A stretch of DNA of 37,912 bases from Candidatus Sungiibacteriota bacterium (GTDB lineage: Bacteria; Patescibacteriota; Minisyncoccia; Sungbacterales; HO2-52-23): contig JACOYX010000002.1 of assembly GCA_016181585.1 (NCBI GenBank), positions 1 through 37,912 of the forward strand. The letters are read 5' to 3'. The notes below the pieces were generated by a model. It was not told the origin of the DNA, did no database searches, and saw only the letters and a program-made list of their open reading frames with translations. Of the stretch, positions 14,796-21,873 are shown piece after piece. How positions within the stretch are numbered: the first letter of the stretch is position 1; each line of letters starts with the position of its first letter. The translations under genes were made by a program, and so were the position numbers.

Positions 14796-15104
14796 TTAGG
14801 TTTCTTGTCCGCATTTTTTGCACACTCGTATCTTGGCTCCGGAATCGTTAACCCTATACCCTATTCGTGCCGCTTTTCCGCATTTTTTGCAAACAATCAT
14901 AACGCGCGAGGCAGTAAAAGCCGCTGGCACCAATATAACTTCGCCTTTTTTGCCTTGCTGGCGCGGACGCATATGTTTCTTTTTCAAATTCAGCCCTTCG
15001 ATCACAATCTTTTCTTCATCACGCAAAATAGACAGGATGGTTCCCTGCTTTCCTTTATCATTGCCGGAAATTATTTTTACTTGATCGCCTTTCTTCAGTT
15101 TCAT
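14796..15104 (-). CDS. rplX: 50S ribosomal protein L24
   Basis: This 102-aa assembly-initiating protein has the KOW motif (LKKGDQVKIISGNDKGKQGT) and then IEGLNLKKKHMRPRQQGKKG. The C-terminus carries VCKKCGKAARIGYR and RVCKKCGQ, a four-cysteine knuckle common in L24. It follows rplN by 5 bp. Confidence 0.97.
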   Translation of the reverse strand: MKLKKGDQVKIISGNDKGKQGTILSILRDEEKIVIEGLNLKKKHMRPRQQGKKGEVILVPAAFTASRVMIVCKKCGKAARIGYRVNDSGAKIRVCKKCGQET

Positions 15105-15109
15105 AATAA

Positions 15110-15475
15110 TTATACTACTTCCGATGCCAGCGAAACTATTTTTGTAAATCCGCGCTCACGGAGCTCCCGTGCAACCGGCCCGAATATGCGACCTCCTTTA
15201 GGTTCAATACCGTCTAAAATCACTGCCGCGTTGTCATCAAACCGCACATACGAACCGTCTTTTCGGCGAAGCGCGGCGCGAGTTCGCACAATCACCGCTT
15301 TTACCACATCTTTCTTTTTTACCGCCTTTCGCGGTTCGGCAATCTTGACGGATGCCACGATCACATCCCCTATGCTGGCATATCTGCGCCGAGTCGCCCC
15401 CAAAACCTTAAACACCTGAAGCAATTTCGCTCCGGAGTTATCGGCAACTTTTAACATTGTTCTTGGTTGAATCAT
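15110..15475 (-). CDS. rplN: 50S ribosomal protein L14
   Basis: This 121-aa protein starts [20 protein letters not shown] and ends with [19 protein letters not shown]. The middle has [17 protein letters not shown] and [13 protein letters not shown]. The ORF track extends it by 28 codons (MHRESWEM...), but those are translated from the AT-rich ATGAATCA repeat upstream. The ATG at 15475 gives the standard length. Confidence 0.97.
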   Translation of the reverse strand: MIQPRTMLKVADNSGAKLLQVFKVLGATRRRYASIGDVIVASVKIAEPRKAVKKKDVVKAVIVRTRAALRRKDGSYVRFDDNAAVILDGIEPKGGRIFGPVARELRERGFTKIVSLASEVV

Positions 15476-15578
15476 GAATAATGAATCAAGAATTATGAAG
15501 CAAGAATTATGAAGCATGCGAATTAAAATTTTCCGCATTTCCCATGATTCACGATGCATGCTTCATGATTCTCTCTCA
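15476..15578. repeat. AT-rich ATGAATCAAGAATTATGAAG hairpin repeat
   Basis: ATGAATCAAGAATTATGAAG on the left and ATGCATGCTTCATGATTC on the right form an imperfect hairpin around the GCGAATTAAAATTTTCCGC inner stem. It is a member of the spacer family listed at 11692. Confidence 0.75.
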
Positions 15579-15580
15579 AT

Positions 15581-15850
15581 TTATTTACTTTCCTCAACTT
15601 CCGCTTCAGCTACTATAGGTCTTTTCACAAGCCCCGCTACTTTCCACCGTTTCTCCTTAGACATCGGTTTTGTCTCTTCAATAACTACTGTATCACCCGC
15701 TTTAAATTCTCCTTTTTCGTCGTGCGCCTTGAATTTTTTTGAAACGCGGTAATATTTCAAGTACTTTGGGTGCTTTCGAAGACGGTCTATTCGTACCACT
15801 ACCGTTTTTTGCATTTTATCCGATACGATTGTTCCTTTGAGTTTTCTCAT
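15581..15850 (-). CDS. rpsQ: 30S ribosomal protein S17
   Basis: This 89-aa early-assembly protein has GTIVSDKMQKTVVVRIDRL, the conserved KYYRVSKKFKAHDE segment and GDTVVIEETKPMSKEKRW. Position between rpmC and rplN is standard. The short C-tail (AEAEVEESK) is acidic. Confidence 0.97.
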   Translation of the reverse strand: MRKLKGTIVSDKMQKTVVVRIDRLRKHPKYLKYYRVSKKFKAHDEKGEFKAGDTVVIEETKPMSKEKRWKVAGLVKRPIVAEAEVEESK

Positions 15851-15920
15851 AAGTATAGTGCCCAGCCATTAGCGGCTAGCCATAAAAACAGTTCTCCTTA
15901 ACTATCCTTGTGGCTAGCTA

Positions 15921-16103
15921 CTAGTCGTTCTTAAGCAAAGTCATTATTCTTGCGATATCTTTTTTGATGCCGGCAATTTCTTTTACGTTTTTCTGCTTCC
16001 CTTGACTCAATGCGAATCGCAAATCATCAATGCGCGTGCGATCCTCCGCAAGCGTTGCATTGAGTTCATCTTTCGATTTTTGTTTTAATTCCGCAAATTT
16101 CAT
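15921..16103 (-). CDS. rpmC: 50S ribosomal protein L29
   Basis: This 60-aa two-helix protein lies near the peptide exit tunnel. It begins MKFAELKQKSKDELNATLAE, has LRFALSQGKQKN and ends KKDIARIMTLL. The 70-bp gap to rpsQ contains no further gene. Confidence 0.94.
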   Translation of the reverse strand: MKFAELKQKSKDELNATLAEDRTRIDDLRFALSQGKQKNVKEIAGIKKDIARIMTLLKND

Positions 16104-16117
16104 AAATAATCTCTGTC

Positions 16118-16522
16118 TTATTTTTTAACAAATTTAGTTTTTATCGGAAGCTTATGCGCCGCAAGCCGCATCGCCTCATGGGCGATTTCCTCCGTCACTC
16201 CATCCATTTCAAAAAGTATCCGCCCCGGGCGCACCACCGCGACATAGTGATCCACAGCCCCTTTGCCTCCTCCAAGCGTTACTTCCGGCGGTTTTCTGGT
16301 AATCGGTTTGTCGGGAAAAATACGAATCCAAATTTTACCTCCCCGCGCGATATAGCGCGTCATCGCACGGCGTGATGCCTCGATTTGGCGTGCAGTAATC
16401 CAGCAAGGCTCCATAGCCTTTAGTCCGTATGATCCCATGGCGACAGTCGTTCCACGCGTATCAACACTGCGCGGCGCGGCTTTTTGCCATTTTCGATGTT
16501 TTACTTTTGCCGGTTGTAACAT
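16118..16522 (-). CDS. rplP: 50S ribosomal protein L16
   Basis: This 134-aa protein helps shape the A-site and peptidyl transferase centre. Signatures are [11 protein letters not shown] at the start, [40 protein letters not shown] and [20 protein letters not shown]. It starts 8 bp after rpsC. Confidence 0.97.
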   Translation of the reverse strand: MLQPAKVKHRKWQKAAPRSVDTRGTTVAMGSYGLKAMEPCWITARQIEASRRAMTRYIARGGKIWIRIFPDKPITRKPPEVTLGGGKGAVDHYVAVVRPGRILFEMDGVTEEIAHEAMRLAAHKLPIKTKFVKK

Positions 16523-16530
16523 GTTCGCTT

Positions 16531-17202
16531 TTATTTTTCTTCAAACACTTCTCCTTTATAAATCCAGACTTTAATACCTACCGTCCCATAAGTGGTGTAC
16601 GCTGTTTTTTCCGCATAGTCAATATCCGCACGGAGCGTCTGCAGGGGAATCCTGCCGCGCTTCATCCATTCCACGCGTGCTATGTCGTTGCCGTCGAGAC
16701 GCCCTTTTATCAAAATTTTAACCCCCTTCACTTCTCGCATCCCTGCGGTTTTTTCGATGGACTGCTTCAGCACACGGCGATATGGCATTCTTTTTTCTAT
16801 TGAATCGGCTATCATCTGTCCTACAATAGCCGCATGTGTTTCCGGCGAGCGGACTTCTTCAATCGTCAGCTTGAGTTCTCGCTTCTCCGGAACCCGTCCT
16901 ACGCGCTTCCAGATTTTGATAATCATTTTCTCGATTTCTTTTTTTAAATTTTCCGCCCCCTCTCCCCCGCGCCCGATCAAAAGCCCGGGGCGCGCTGTTT
17001 TTATAATAATATGCAGTATGTTTGGCGAACGCTCGATTTCTATCACCTCGATATGCATCTGGCGCAGTTTTTTGTCGAGCCATTCACGCAGAATCATATC
17101 CTCGCGCAAATACTCCCTGAATTTCTTCAGATTAAACCAGCGTGATTTCCACGTTTTTGTCTGTCCTATGCGAAATATGTATGGGTGAACTCGATGGGTC
17201 AT
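16531..17202 (-). CDS. rpsC: 30S ribosomal protein S3
   Basis: This 223-aa protein starts [20 protein letters not shown], a sequence somewhat unlike the usual MGQKVHP. The KH domain reads [18 protein letters not shown]-type sequence (seen as [18 protein letters not shown]). The C-domain has [19 protein letters not shown] and [14 protein letters not shown]. Spacing to rplP is tight. The upstream gap contains AT-rich repeats. Confidence 0.96.
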   Translation of the reverse strand: MTHRVHPYIFRIGQTKTWKSRWFNLKKFREYLREDMILREWLDKKLRQMHIEVIEIERSPNILHIIIKTARPGLLIGRGGEGAENLKKEIEKMIIKIWKRVGRVPEKRELKLTIEEVRSPETHAAIVGQMIADSIEKRMPYRRVLKQSIEKTAGMREVKGVKILIKGRLDGNDIARVEWMKRGRIPLQTLRADIDYAEKTAYTTYGTVGIKVWIYKGEVFEEK

Positions 17203-17330
17203 AAAAAATTTAAACTGTAAAAATCAAAATGTAAAATTACGGTATTCCGGCTTGCCGGAATGAATTTATATGATTTTGCATTTTACATTGTCATTTTTCA
17301 TTTTGATTTTTAAACTTTACATTTCCTGCA
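17203..17330. repeat. AT-rich TACATTTTGATTTTTAAA repeats with CCGGAAT hairpin
   Basis: Two AT-rich blocks (CTGTAAAAATCAAAATGTAA and CATTTTGATTTTTAAACTTT) flank GGTATTCCGGCTTGCCGGAA. The right block runs into the coding 3' end of rplV and encodes its final NVKFKNQNEK. Confidence 0.75.
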
Positions 17331-17665
17331 GCCTTGTTTTCGGCAAGCACTATTGAAATATGGCTCATTCGCTTGCGAATCATAGCCGCACGTCCGAACG
17401 CTCTTGCACGCGTGCGCTTGAGCACCGGCCCCGCACCCACTGCAATATCCTGAATATATAATCCCTGCTCTTCAATCGAAAAATTATGCTTCGCATTGGC
17501 AATCGCCGAGTGCAAAAGCTTTGCGATCGGCAAAGAAGCGTGCTTCGGATGATGAGCAAGTTCAGTTTCCGCGTGCGCCACTTCCATTCCTTTAATCAAA
17601 TTTGCAACCAATCTGACTTTTCGCGGGGAAATATGAATATATTTTGATTTTGCAATAATTTCCAT
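17291..17665 (-). CDS. rplV: 50S ribosomal protein L22
   Basis: This 124-aa protein lines the peptide exit tunnel. Signatures are YIHISPRKVRLVANLIKG, LLHSAIANAKHNF and the beta-hairpin region GPVLKRTRARAFGRAAMIRK followed by HISIVLAE. The last ten residues (NVKFKNQNEK) come from an AT-rich spacer repeat and nearly match the tail of the glycosyltransferase at 7163, so they are probably not ancestral. Confidence 0.95.
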   Translation of the reverse strand: MEIIAKSKYIHISPRKVRLVANLIKGMEVAHAETELAHHPKHASLPIAKLLHSAIANAKHNFSIEEQGLYIQDIAVGAGPVLKRTRARAFGRAAMIRKRMSHISIVLAENKAAGNVKFKNQNEK

Positions 17666-17685
17666 AATAGTATATCAACTAGCAA

Positions 17686-18009
17686 CTATTTTTTTACTTC
17701 TTTTGCCGGCTCCTTAGGACCTTCTGCCGCCTTCAATTCCAATTCGCGTTGCATACGGCCTCCGTGGCGGATGAATTTCCGCGTAGGAGAAAACTCTCCC
17801 AGCCGATGTCCTACCATATCTTCCATAATGCGTACATCAATAAAGGCTTTTCCGTTATGTACGGCAAAGAGATAACCGATCATTTCCGGAGTGATCGTGG
17901 AATTGCGAGCCCATGTTTTAATAGCCGTCTTGCTACCGGGCGAAACTCTCTGCATATGCTTTGTAATTGCAGGGTGTATAAACGGACCTTTTTTTAAACT
18001 TCGTGACAT
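17686..18009 (-). CDS. rpsS: 30S ribosomal protein S19
   Basis: This 107-aa protein starts MSRSLKKGPFIHPAITKHMQ, has TWARNSTITPEMIGY and ends its core with MVGHRLGEFSPTRKFIRHGG. A charged C-terminal extension of about 15 residues (AAEGPKEPAKEVKK) exceeds the usual length. Confidence 0.97.
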   Translation of the reverse strand: MSRSLKKGPFIHPAITKHMQRVSPGSKTAIKTWARNSTITPEMIGYLFAVHNGKAFIDVRIMEDMVGHRLGEFSPTRKFIRHGGRMQRELELKAAEGPKEPAKEVKK

Positions 18010-18017
18010 ATCAATTC

Positions 18018-18105
18018 AATTAATTATGAATCAAGAATTATGAATTATGGAAATTAATTTTTTGCATTTCCCGTGATTCGTAATTCATGCTTCATGATGC
18101 TATTT
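18018..18105. repeat. AT-rich ATGAATCAAGAATTATGAAT hairpin repeat
   Basis: The left arm ATGAATCAAGAATTATGAAT and the right arm CGTAATTCATGCTTCATGAT are imperfectly complementary, with GGAAATTAATTTTTTGCA between. Same family as 11692 and 27342. The right end touches the rplB stop codon. Confidence 0.75.
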
Positions 18106-18927
18106 CCTCCTTTCCACAATAAATTTATCCGACCTATTTTTCCGCTTGCGTGTCTTAACGCCTCGCGCAAGTTTTCCCCACGGCGTTGCCGGGCCTCGCC
18201 GTCGTCCGATGAGCGCTCTTCCTTCACCGCCTCCATGCGGATGATCAACAGGATTCATAGCAGACCCGCGCACCGACGGACGGATTCCCATACGCCGCGC
18301 CCGTCCTGCAAAGCCGATAGTCATAAAGCTATTTTCAGGATTTGAAAGCGCGCCGATTGAAGCCCAGTTTTCGGAACGGATCAAACGCACCTCTTTCGAA
18401 GGAAGCTCAATGTGTGCATACTCCCCCTCTTGCGCCAGAATAACCGCACTCGATCCTGCAGAACGCACCAACTGCGCGCCTTTTCCTTTTGTCAATTCGA
18501 TATTATAAATAAACGTCCCCACGGGAATTTTTGAAATCGGCATACGATTCCCTGCCTCAAGCGGAGCCAGCTCCGAAAATAGCAGTTTGCCCCCCACGGA
18601 AACTCCTTGCGGCAAAAGCGTATAGCGTTTTGTCCCGTCACGATAGACAAGAAGCGCTACAAAACTGGTTCGATTCGGATCATATTCGACAGTGGTAATG
18701 GTAGCAGGAATATCTTTTTTGTCATACAAAAAATCAATTTCGCGCCAAAGCCGCTTCACGCCGCCTCCCTTGTGGCGCGTGGTAATACGGCCAGCCGAGT
18801 TGCGCCCGACATGCCGTTTGCGGCCGAAAGTCAAGCTCTTTTCAGGCTCTTTTCTGGTTACAATCGACCTCCAATCGATATATTCAGCTTGCCGCCGTGA
18901 CGGCGATGTAGGTGAAAAACGCTTCAT
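18100..18927 (-). CDS. rplB: 50S ribosomal protein L2
   Basis: This 275-aa protein is needed for peptidyl transferase. It contains RKRHVGRNSAGRITTRHKGG, YDPNRTSFVALLVYRDGTKR, and the C-terminal PSVRGSAMNPVDHPHGGGEG signature with the functionally critical histidine. The end reads LARGVKTRKRKNRSDKFIV. Length is normal. Confidence 0.98.
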   Translation of the reverse strand: MKRFSPTSPSRRQAEYIDWRSIVTRKEPEKSLTFGRKRHVGRNSAGRITTRHKGGGVKRLWREIDFLYDKKDIPATITTVEYDPNRTSFVALLVYRDGTKRYTLLPQGVSVGGKLLFSELAPLEAGNRMPISKIPVGTFIYNIELTKGKGAQLVRSAGSSAVILAQEGEYAHIELPSKEVRLIRSENWASIGALSNPENSFMTIGFAGRARRMGIRPSVRGSAMNPVDHPHGGGEGRALIGRRRGPATPWGKLARGVKTRKRKNRSDKFIVERRK

Positions 18928-18951
18928 AAGTTTAAGACTTCTTTATTAGAC

Positions 18952-19347
18952 CTACTGTATTTCTATTTTTTGCCCTTCTTTAACGGTTACGATCGCCTTT
19001 TTAAGACCGGGCTTGTGCCCCACGATCACTCCGCGGCGGCGCTCCTTACCTTCGGAATTAAGCGTTCTTACTGCCACCACCGAAACCCCGTATCTTCCTT
19101 CAACAGCTCGCTTGATTTCAATCTTGTTTGCTGATTTGCTTACCGCAAATGCATATGTATTGTTCTTTACGCCCTGTGCTGTTTTTTCGGTAAGATGCGC
19201 GCGCAAAAGTATTCCCGCAAATTCTTTTTTTCCGGTACTTGCTTTATCGGCCGCCGCTTTCGTTTTTTTTGCACGCAGAACAACGCCCTTATTTGCTGGT
19301 TTTTTCTCTTCCTCCGGCTTATTTTTAAATCGGTCAAGTAAGGCCAT
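18952..19347 (-). CDS. rplW: 50S ribosomal protein L23
   Basis: This 131-aa protein provides a chaperone docking site at the tunnel exit. The core is ILLRAHLTEKTAQGVKNNTY, KSANKIEIKRAVEGRYGVSV and VGHKPGLKKAIVTVKEGQKI. It has an N-terminal extension of about 45 lysine-rich residues. Its start overlaps the rplD stop by one base (TAATG). The last codons coincide with AGACCTACTG (18948-18957 on the plus strand), which resembles the end of the palindromic element but continues no further. Confidence 0.95.
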   Translation of the reverse strand: MALLDRFKNKPEEEKKPANKGVVLRAKKTKAAADKASTGKKEFAGILLRAHLTEKTAQGVKNNTYAFAVSKSANKIEIKRAVEGRYGVSVVAVRTLNSEGKERRRGVIVGHKPGLKKAIVTVKEGQKIEIQ

Positions 19348-19988
19348 TATTTTTTAAAAACTTCTATTACTTCCCTCGGCATTACAATATATCTAAATTT
19401 GAGTACTTCCGCGGCGTAGAGATTTCGCGCTTCATCGGTCTCGGCATAGGGTAAATTGCGAAACGCCCGCTTTATTCCTTTCGCTGAAGCGGAAAGAGCC
19501 AAGAGCATTCCCTTGCCCTTCACTATTTTCTGAAACGCATCCTGTGTCGCAAAACTTTTTACAAACGATGCCGCGTGTTTTGTCTTTTCCTCCGGAAAAT
19601 GTATCGCATCCACCACAACCAGCTCATTGTCCCGCGCTTTTGCGGACAATACCGTAAAGAGCGCTTTTTTTGCCATTTTTTTATTGATCTTCTTGGTATA
19701 ATTTTTATCGCTTCGCGGGCCGTGCGCCACACCGCCGCCAATCCAAATCGGCGAGCGAATTGATCCGTGGCGCGCCCTGCCCGTACCTTTCTGCCGCCAT
19801 GGCTTCTTGCCGCCGCCGCGCACCTCGCCGCGCGTTTTTGCATGCGCCGTTCCCGCTCTCCGATTAGCAAGCTGTCCCATCACCACCTGATGCACCAAGT
19901 CGCCATTCCACTTCAAGCCGAAAACCGCGTCTGGAAGCTCCATCGTCCCTGTTTCCTTGCCCTCTTGATTGTAGGTCTTGAGTTTCAT
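19347..19988 (-). CDS. rplD: 50S ribosomal protein L4
   Basis: This 213-aa protein has MKLKTYNQEGKETGTMELPD at the start and the long tunnel loop with KTRGEVRGGGKKPWRQKGTG and RHGSIRSPIWIGGGVAHGPR. The C-terminus reads FRYIVMPREVIEVFKK. In gamma-proteobacteria L4 regulates the S10 operon. Whether it does here is unknown, but a stem-loop precedes rplC. The start is set at the ATG at 19988. The four upstream codons come from the spacer repeat. Confidence 0.96.
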   Translation of the reverse strand: MKLKTYNQEGKETGTMELPDAVFGLKWNGDLVHQVVMGQLANRRAGTAHAKTRGEVRGGGKKPWRQKGTGRARHGSIRSPIWIGGGVAHGPRSDKNYTKKINKKMAKKALFTVLSAKARDNELVVVDAIHFPEEKTKHAASFVKSFATQDAFQKIVKGKGMLLALSASAKGIKRAFRNLPYAETDEARNLYAAEVLKFRYIVMPREVIEVFKK

Positions 19989-19989
19989 A

Positions 19990-20075
19990 ACTTGAATCAC
20001 GAATCAAGAATTATGAATTATGCGAATTTAATTTTCTGCATTTTCCATGATTCATAATACATGCTTCATGATTCT
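19990..20075. repeat. AT-rich GAATCAAGAATTATGAATTA hairpin repeat
   Basis: CACGAATCAAGAATTATGAA on the left and TTCATAATACATGCTTCATG on the right form the arms, with GCGAATTTAATTTTCTGCA inside. It is very similar to the copy at 27342. Confidence 0.75.
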
Positions 20076-20078
20076 TAT

Positions 20079-20696
20079 TCATCCTCTAATCTCCAACAGA
20101 ACCCCTCTTCTCCCCGGCACCGCGCCAAGCACCGCGATTACATTATTTTCCGCATCCACTTTCACAATCTTTAAATTGCTTACGGTATTGCGATTTCCGC
20201 CCATGCGTCCCGCCATGCGCATCCCTTTTACCACGCGTCCACCCGCACGTCCGCCGGCGCCTCCAATGGCGCCCGGCTCGCGATGTGCATGCTTTGTGCC
20301 GTGCGTTGCCGGCGCTCCGCGAAATCCATGCCGCTTTACCACGCCTTGGAATCCTTTTGATTTTGAGATACCGCTCACTTTTACCGTATCTCCCTCTGCG
20401 AATACCGATGCATCAATTTTATCGCCGCGGTTTAGCGCCCCCGCTTCCGCAAGACGAAACTCTCGAAGGTGTTGGAAATTCCCCAACTCCTTCATATGCC
20501 CGATTTGCGGCTTTCTGATATTTTTCGATTTTCTCTCGCCGAATCCCACCTGCACCGAAACATACCCGTCTTTTTCTTGGGTTTTTACTTGCGTTACGAC
20601 ATTCGGTGTTACGCGCACCAGCGTTACCGGCACCGCATTTCCCTGTTTGTCGAACAGCTGGGACATATCGATTTTTTCTCCGAGAATAAATTTCAT
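20079..20696 (-). CDS. rplC: 50S ribosomal protein L3
   Basis: This 205-aa protein starts MKFILGEKIDMSQLFDKQGN and contains KVSGISKSKGFQGVVKRHGF and the conserved THGTKHAHREPGAIGG and GRVVKGMRMAGRMGG segments that reach into the peptidyl transferase centre. The ATG at 20696 is preferred over the 5-codon extension (MFINH). Unusually, nearly 300 bp of non-coding sequence and a coiled-coil gene separate it from rpsJ. Confidence 0.96.
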   Translation of the reverse strand: MKFILGEKIDMSQLFDKQGNAVPVTLVRVTPNVVTQVKTQEKDGYVSVQVGFGERKSKNIRKPQIGHMKELGNFQHLREFRLAEAGALNRGDKIDASVFAEGDTVKVSGISKSKGFQGVVKRHGFRGAPATHGTKHAHREPGAIGGAGGRAGGRVVKGMRMAGRMGGNRNTVSNLKIVKVDAENNVIAVLGAVPGRRGVLLEIRG

Positions 20697-20724
20697 GTGA
20701 TTTATGAACAAGGTGAGTAAATCA

Positions 20725-20778
20725 CTTCAGAATAGAAACCGTAGGGTGCTAATAATGTATCCGGTTTCTGTTCTGAAG
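20725..20778 (-). promoter_or_regulatory. Stem-loop leader before rplC
   Basis: CTTCAGAACAGAAACCG and CGGTTTCTATTCTGAAG pair at 16 of 17 positions around a 20-nt loop, ending about 30 nt before the rplC start. It has no T tract. It could be an r-protein binding site controlling rplC-rplD, but I recognise no known leader motif. Confidence 0.55.
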
Positions 20779-20803
20779 AACCTTAAATTTCAATGAAGTG
20801 CGC

Positions 20804-20833
20804 AGGCAAAATAAAAACCGGTTCCCCGGTTTT
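20804..20833 (-). terminator. Terminator or attenuator in the rpsJ-rplC gap
   Basis: On the minus strand AAAACCGG-GGAA-CCGGTTTT is followed by TATTTTG, giving an 8-bp perfect stem and a T-rich tail. It lies between the coiled-coil gene and rplC, so it either ends the tuf-rpsJ transcript or attenuates reading into the rest of the S10 genes. Confidence 0.7.
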
Positions 20834-20842
20834 GCAGGAGGA

Positions 20843-20967
20843 CACAAAATTGTGCGATGAAATTAGGTGTGAAATTTCATCATATTCGGGTCCCTCGACA
20901 ACAGAGGGAAAGACAACTGAAAAAGTTTACAGCCGCCCAGTCTTCTTCACAGAAAGTCTATGAAGAA
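20843..20967 (-). other. Tandem small stem-loops (possible structured RNA)
   Basis: In order along the minus strand: TTCTTCA/TGAAGAA (20942-20967), CCCTC/GAGGG (20892-20908), GATGAAATT/AATTTCATC (20856-20881) and CACA..TGTG (20843-20854), followed by the terminator-like hairpin at 20804. Four to five separate helices within about 160 nt of non-coding sequence suggest a structured leader or small RNA. No known family was recognised. Confidence 0.4.
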
Positions 20968-20993
20968 TCACTCGAAGGCCGAAATAGGCATTT

Positions 20994-21428
20994 CTATTTT
21001 TTTGCCTCTACTTTTTTCAGGCGAGCATCGTGGTCAAGCAGTGTATCGGAAATTCGTCCATGGAGAGCGGTATGCGCCGCTTCTTCCTTCTCTTTCGCAT
21101 CAAAGCTGGTAGCAAGTTTATCAAAAGCCTGAAGTATTGTTATTGTTTCATTTTTCATCTTCTCCGTAATTTTGATTTCGAAGTCTTCAAAGTTTATGGC
21201 CATTTCTTTCCGAACTGCCCTAAACCCCGTATCCATTTCTTCGCGCACCGCAGCAAACCCCGTATCCATTTCTTTCCGAACTGCCCTAAACCCCGTATCC
21301 ATTTCTTCGCGCACCGCAGCAAACCCCGTATCCATTTCTTTCCGAACTGCGGTAAGACCTGAATCCATCTCGCTCCGAACTGCGTTAAATTCCTGCTGTG
21401 TTACCAAGGCAAGCTTATCAATAGTCAT
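20994..21428 (-). CDS. Coiled-coil protein with tandem 11-residue repeats, unknown function
   Basis: This 144-aa protein is of unknown function. After MTIDKLALVTQQEF come five consecutive 11-residue units of the type MDTGFAAVREE / MDTGFRAVRKE, then ITEKMKNETITILQAFDKLA and a C-terminal ISDTLLDHDARLKKVEAKK. Hendecad periodicity suggests a straight or slightly right-handed coiled coil, probably oligomeric. There is no signal peptide or membrane segment. I start at the ATG at 21428, which has AGGA about 12 nt upstream. The ORF can extend 12 codons to 21464, right after rpsJ. It sits inside the S10 operon between rpsJ and rplC, an unusual place, and is followed by a terminator-like hairpin. Confidence 0.75.
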   Translation of the reverse strand: MTIDKLALVTQQEFNAVRSEMDSGLTAVRKEMDTGFAAVREEMDTGFRAVRKEMDTGFAAVREEMDTGFRAVRKEMAINFEDFEIKITEKMKNETITILQAFDKLATSFDAKEKEEAAHTALHGRISDTLLDHDARLKKVEAKK

Positions 21429-21467
21429 TTTTGTATGTTTCCTACTTTTTCTCATAATAAACATACA

Positions 21468-21833
21468 TTACATCATCTTCACCTCGATATCAACTCCCGC
21501 CGGTAAATTCAAATTTGTCAGCGCGTTAATCGTTTTCGGCGTGGGGCTTACAATATCAATAAGACGCTTGTGCACGCGCATTTCGTATTGCTCTCGGGCA
21601 TTTTTATGGACAAAACTCGATCGATTCACCGTGTATTTATGGATTTCAGTAGGAAGCGGCACAGGACCTACTACTGTCGCACCGTTGCGTATTGCCGTAT
21701 CGACAATCTGCTTTACTGAATTATCAATAATTTTCGAGTCGTAAGCTCGAACTTTGATGCGAAGTCTTGTAGCTATTTCTTCTTGTTGCTTTTTTGCTGC
21801 CAAAGAGCGTAGGCGAATCGTATCAGCACGCAT
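21468..21833 (-). CDS. rpsJ: 30S ribosomal protein S10 (NusE)
   Basis: This 121-aa protein is also the transcription antitermination factor NusE. The core starts at RLRIKVRAYDSKIIDNSVKQ and includes GPVPLPTEIHKYTVNRSSFV and YEMRVHKRLIDIVSPTPKT. It is about 20 residues longer than usual at the N-terminus (MRADTIRLRSLAAKKQ), which is either a genuine extension or a misplaced start. The annotated ATG sits within a 9-bp perfect hairpin (21831-21855). tuf lies 40 bp upstream. Confidence 0.95.
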   Translation of the reverse strand: MRADTIRLRSLAAKKQQEEIATRLRIKVRAYDSKIIDNSVKQIVDTAIRNGATVVGPVPLPTEIHKYTVNRSSFVHKNAREQYEMRVHKRLIDIVSPTPKTINALTNLNLPAGVDIEVKMM

Positions 21834-21855
21834 AAGGAAGTGTTCGTTCCTTATG
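21831..21855 (-). promoter_or_regulatory. Hairpin covering the rpsJ start codon
   Basis: On the minus strand CATAAGGAA-CGAACAC-TTCCTTATG is a 9-bp perfect stem with a 7-nt loop. Its 3' strand contains the rpsJ ATG, and its 5' strand contains the purine-rich AAGGAA. Folded, it would hide the start codon, consistent with translational control or with the true start being further downstream. Confidence 0.55.
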
Positions 21856-21873
21856 CATGCCGAACGTCACTGA

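Noticed and set aside
18948-18957. AGACCTACTG at the rplW stop codon as another element copy
   Set aside because: Only the first ten bases match the element end. The following inner blocks are missing, so it is probably chance or, at most, a footprint.
20285-20518. Long plus-strand ORFs over rplC, rplD and fusA (e.g. 20047-20700, 25217-25810)
   Set aside because: They lie opposite strongly conserved ribosomal and elongation-factor genes and show compositional shadows only.
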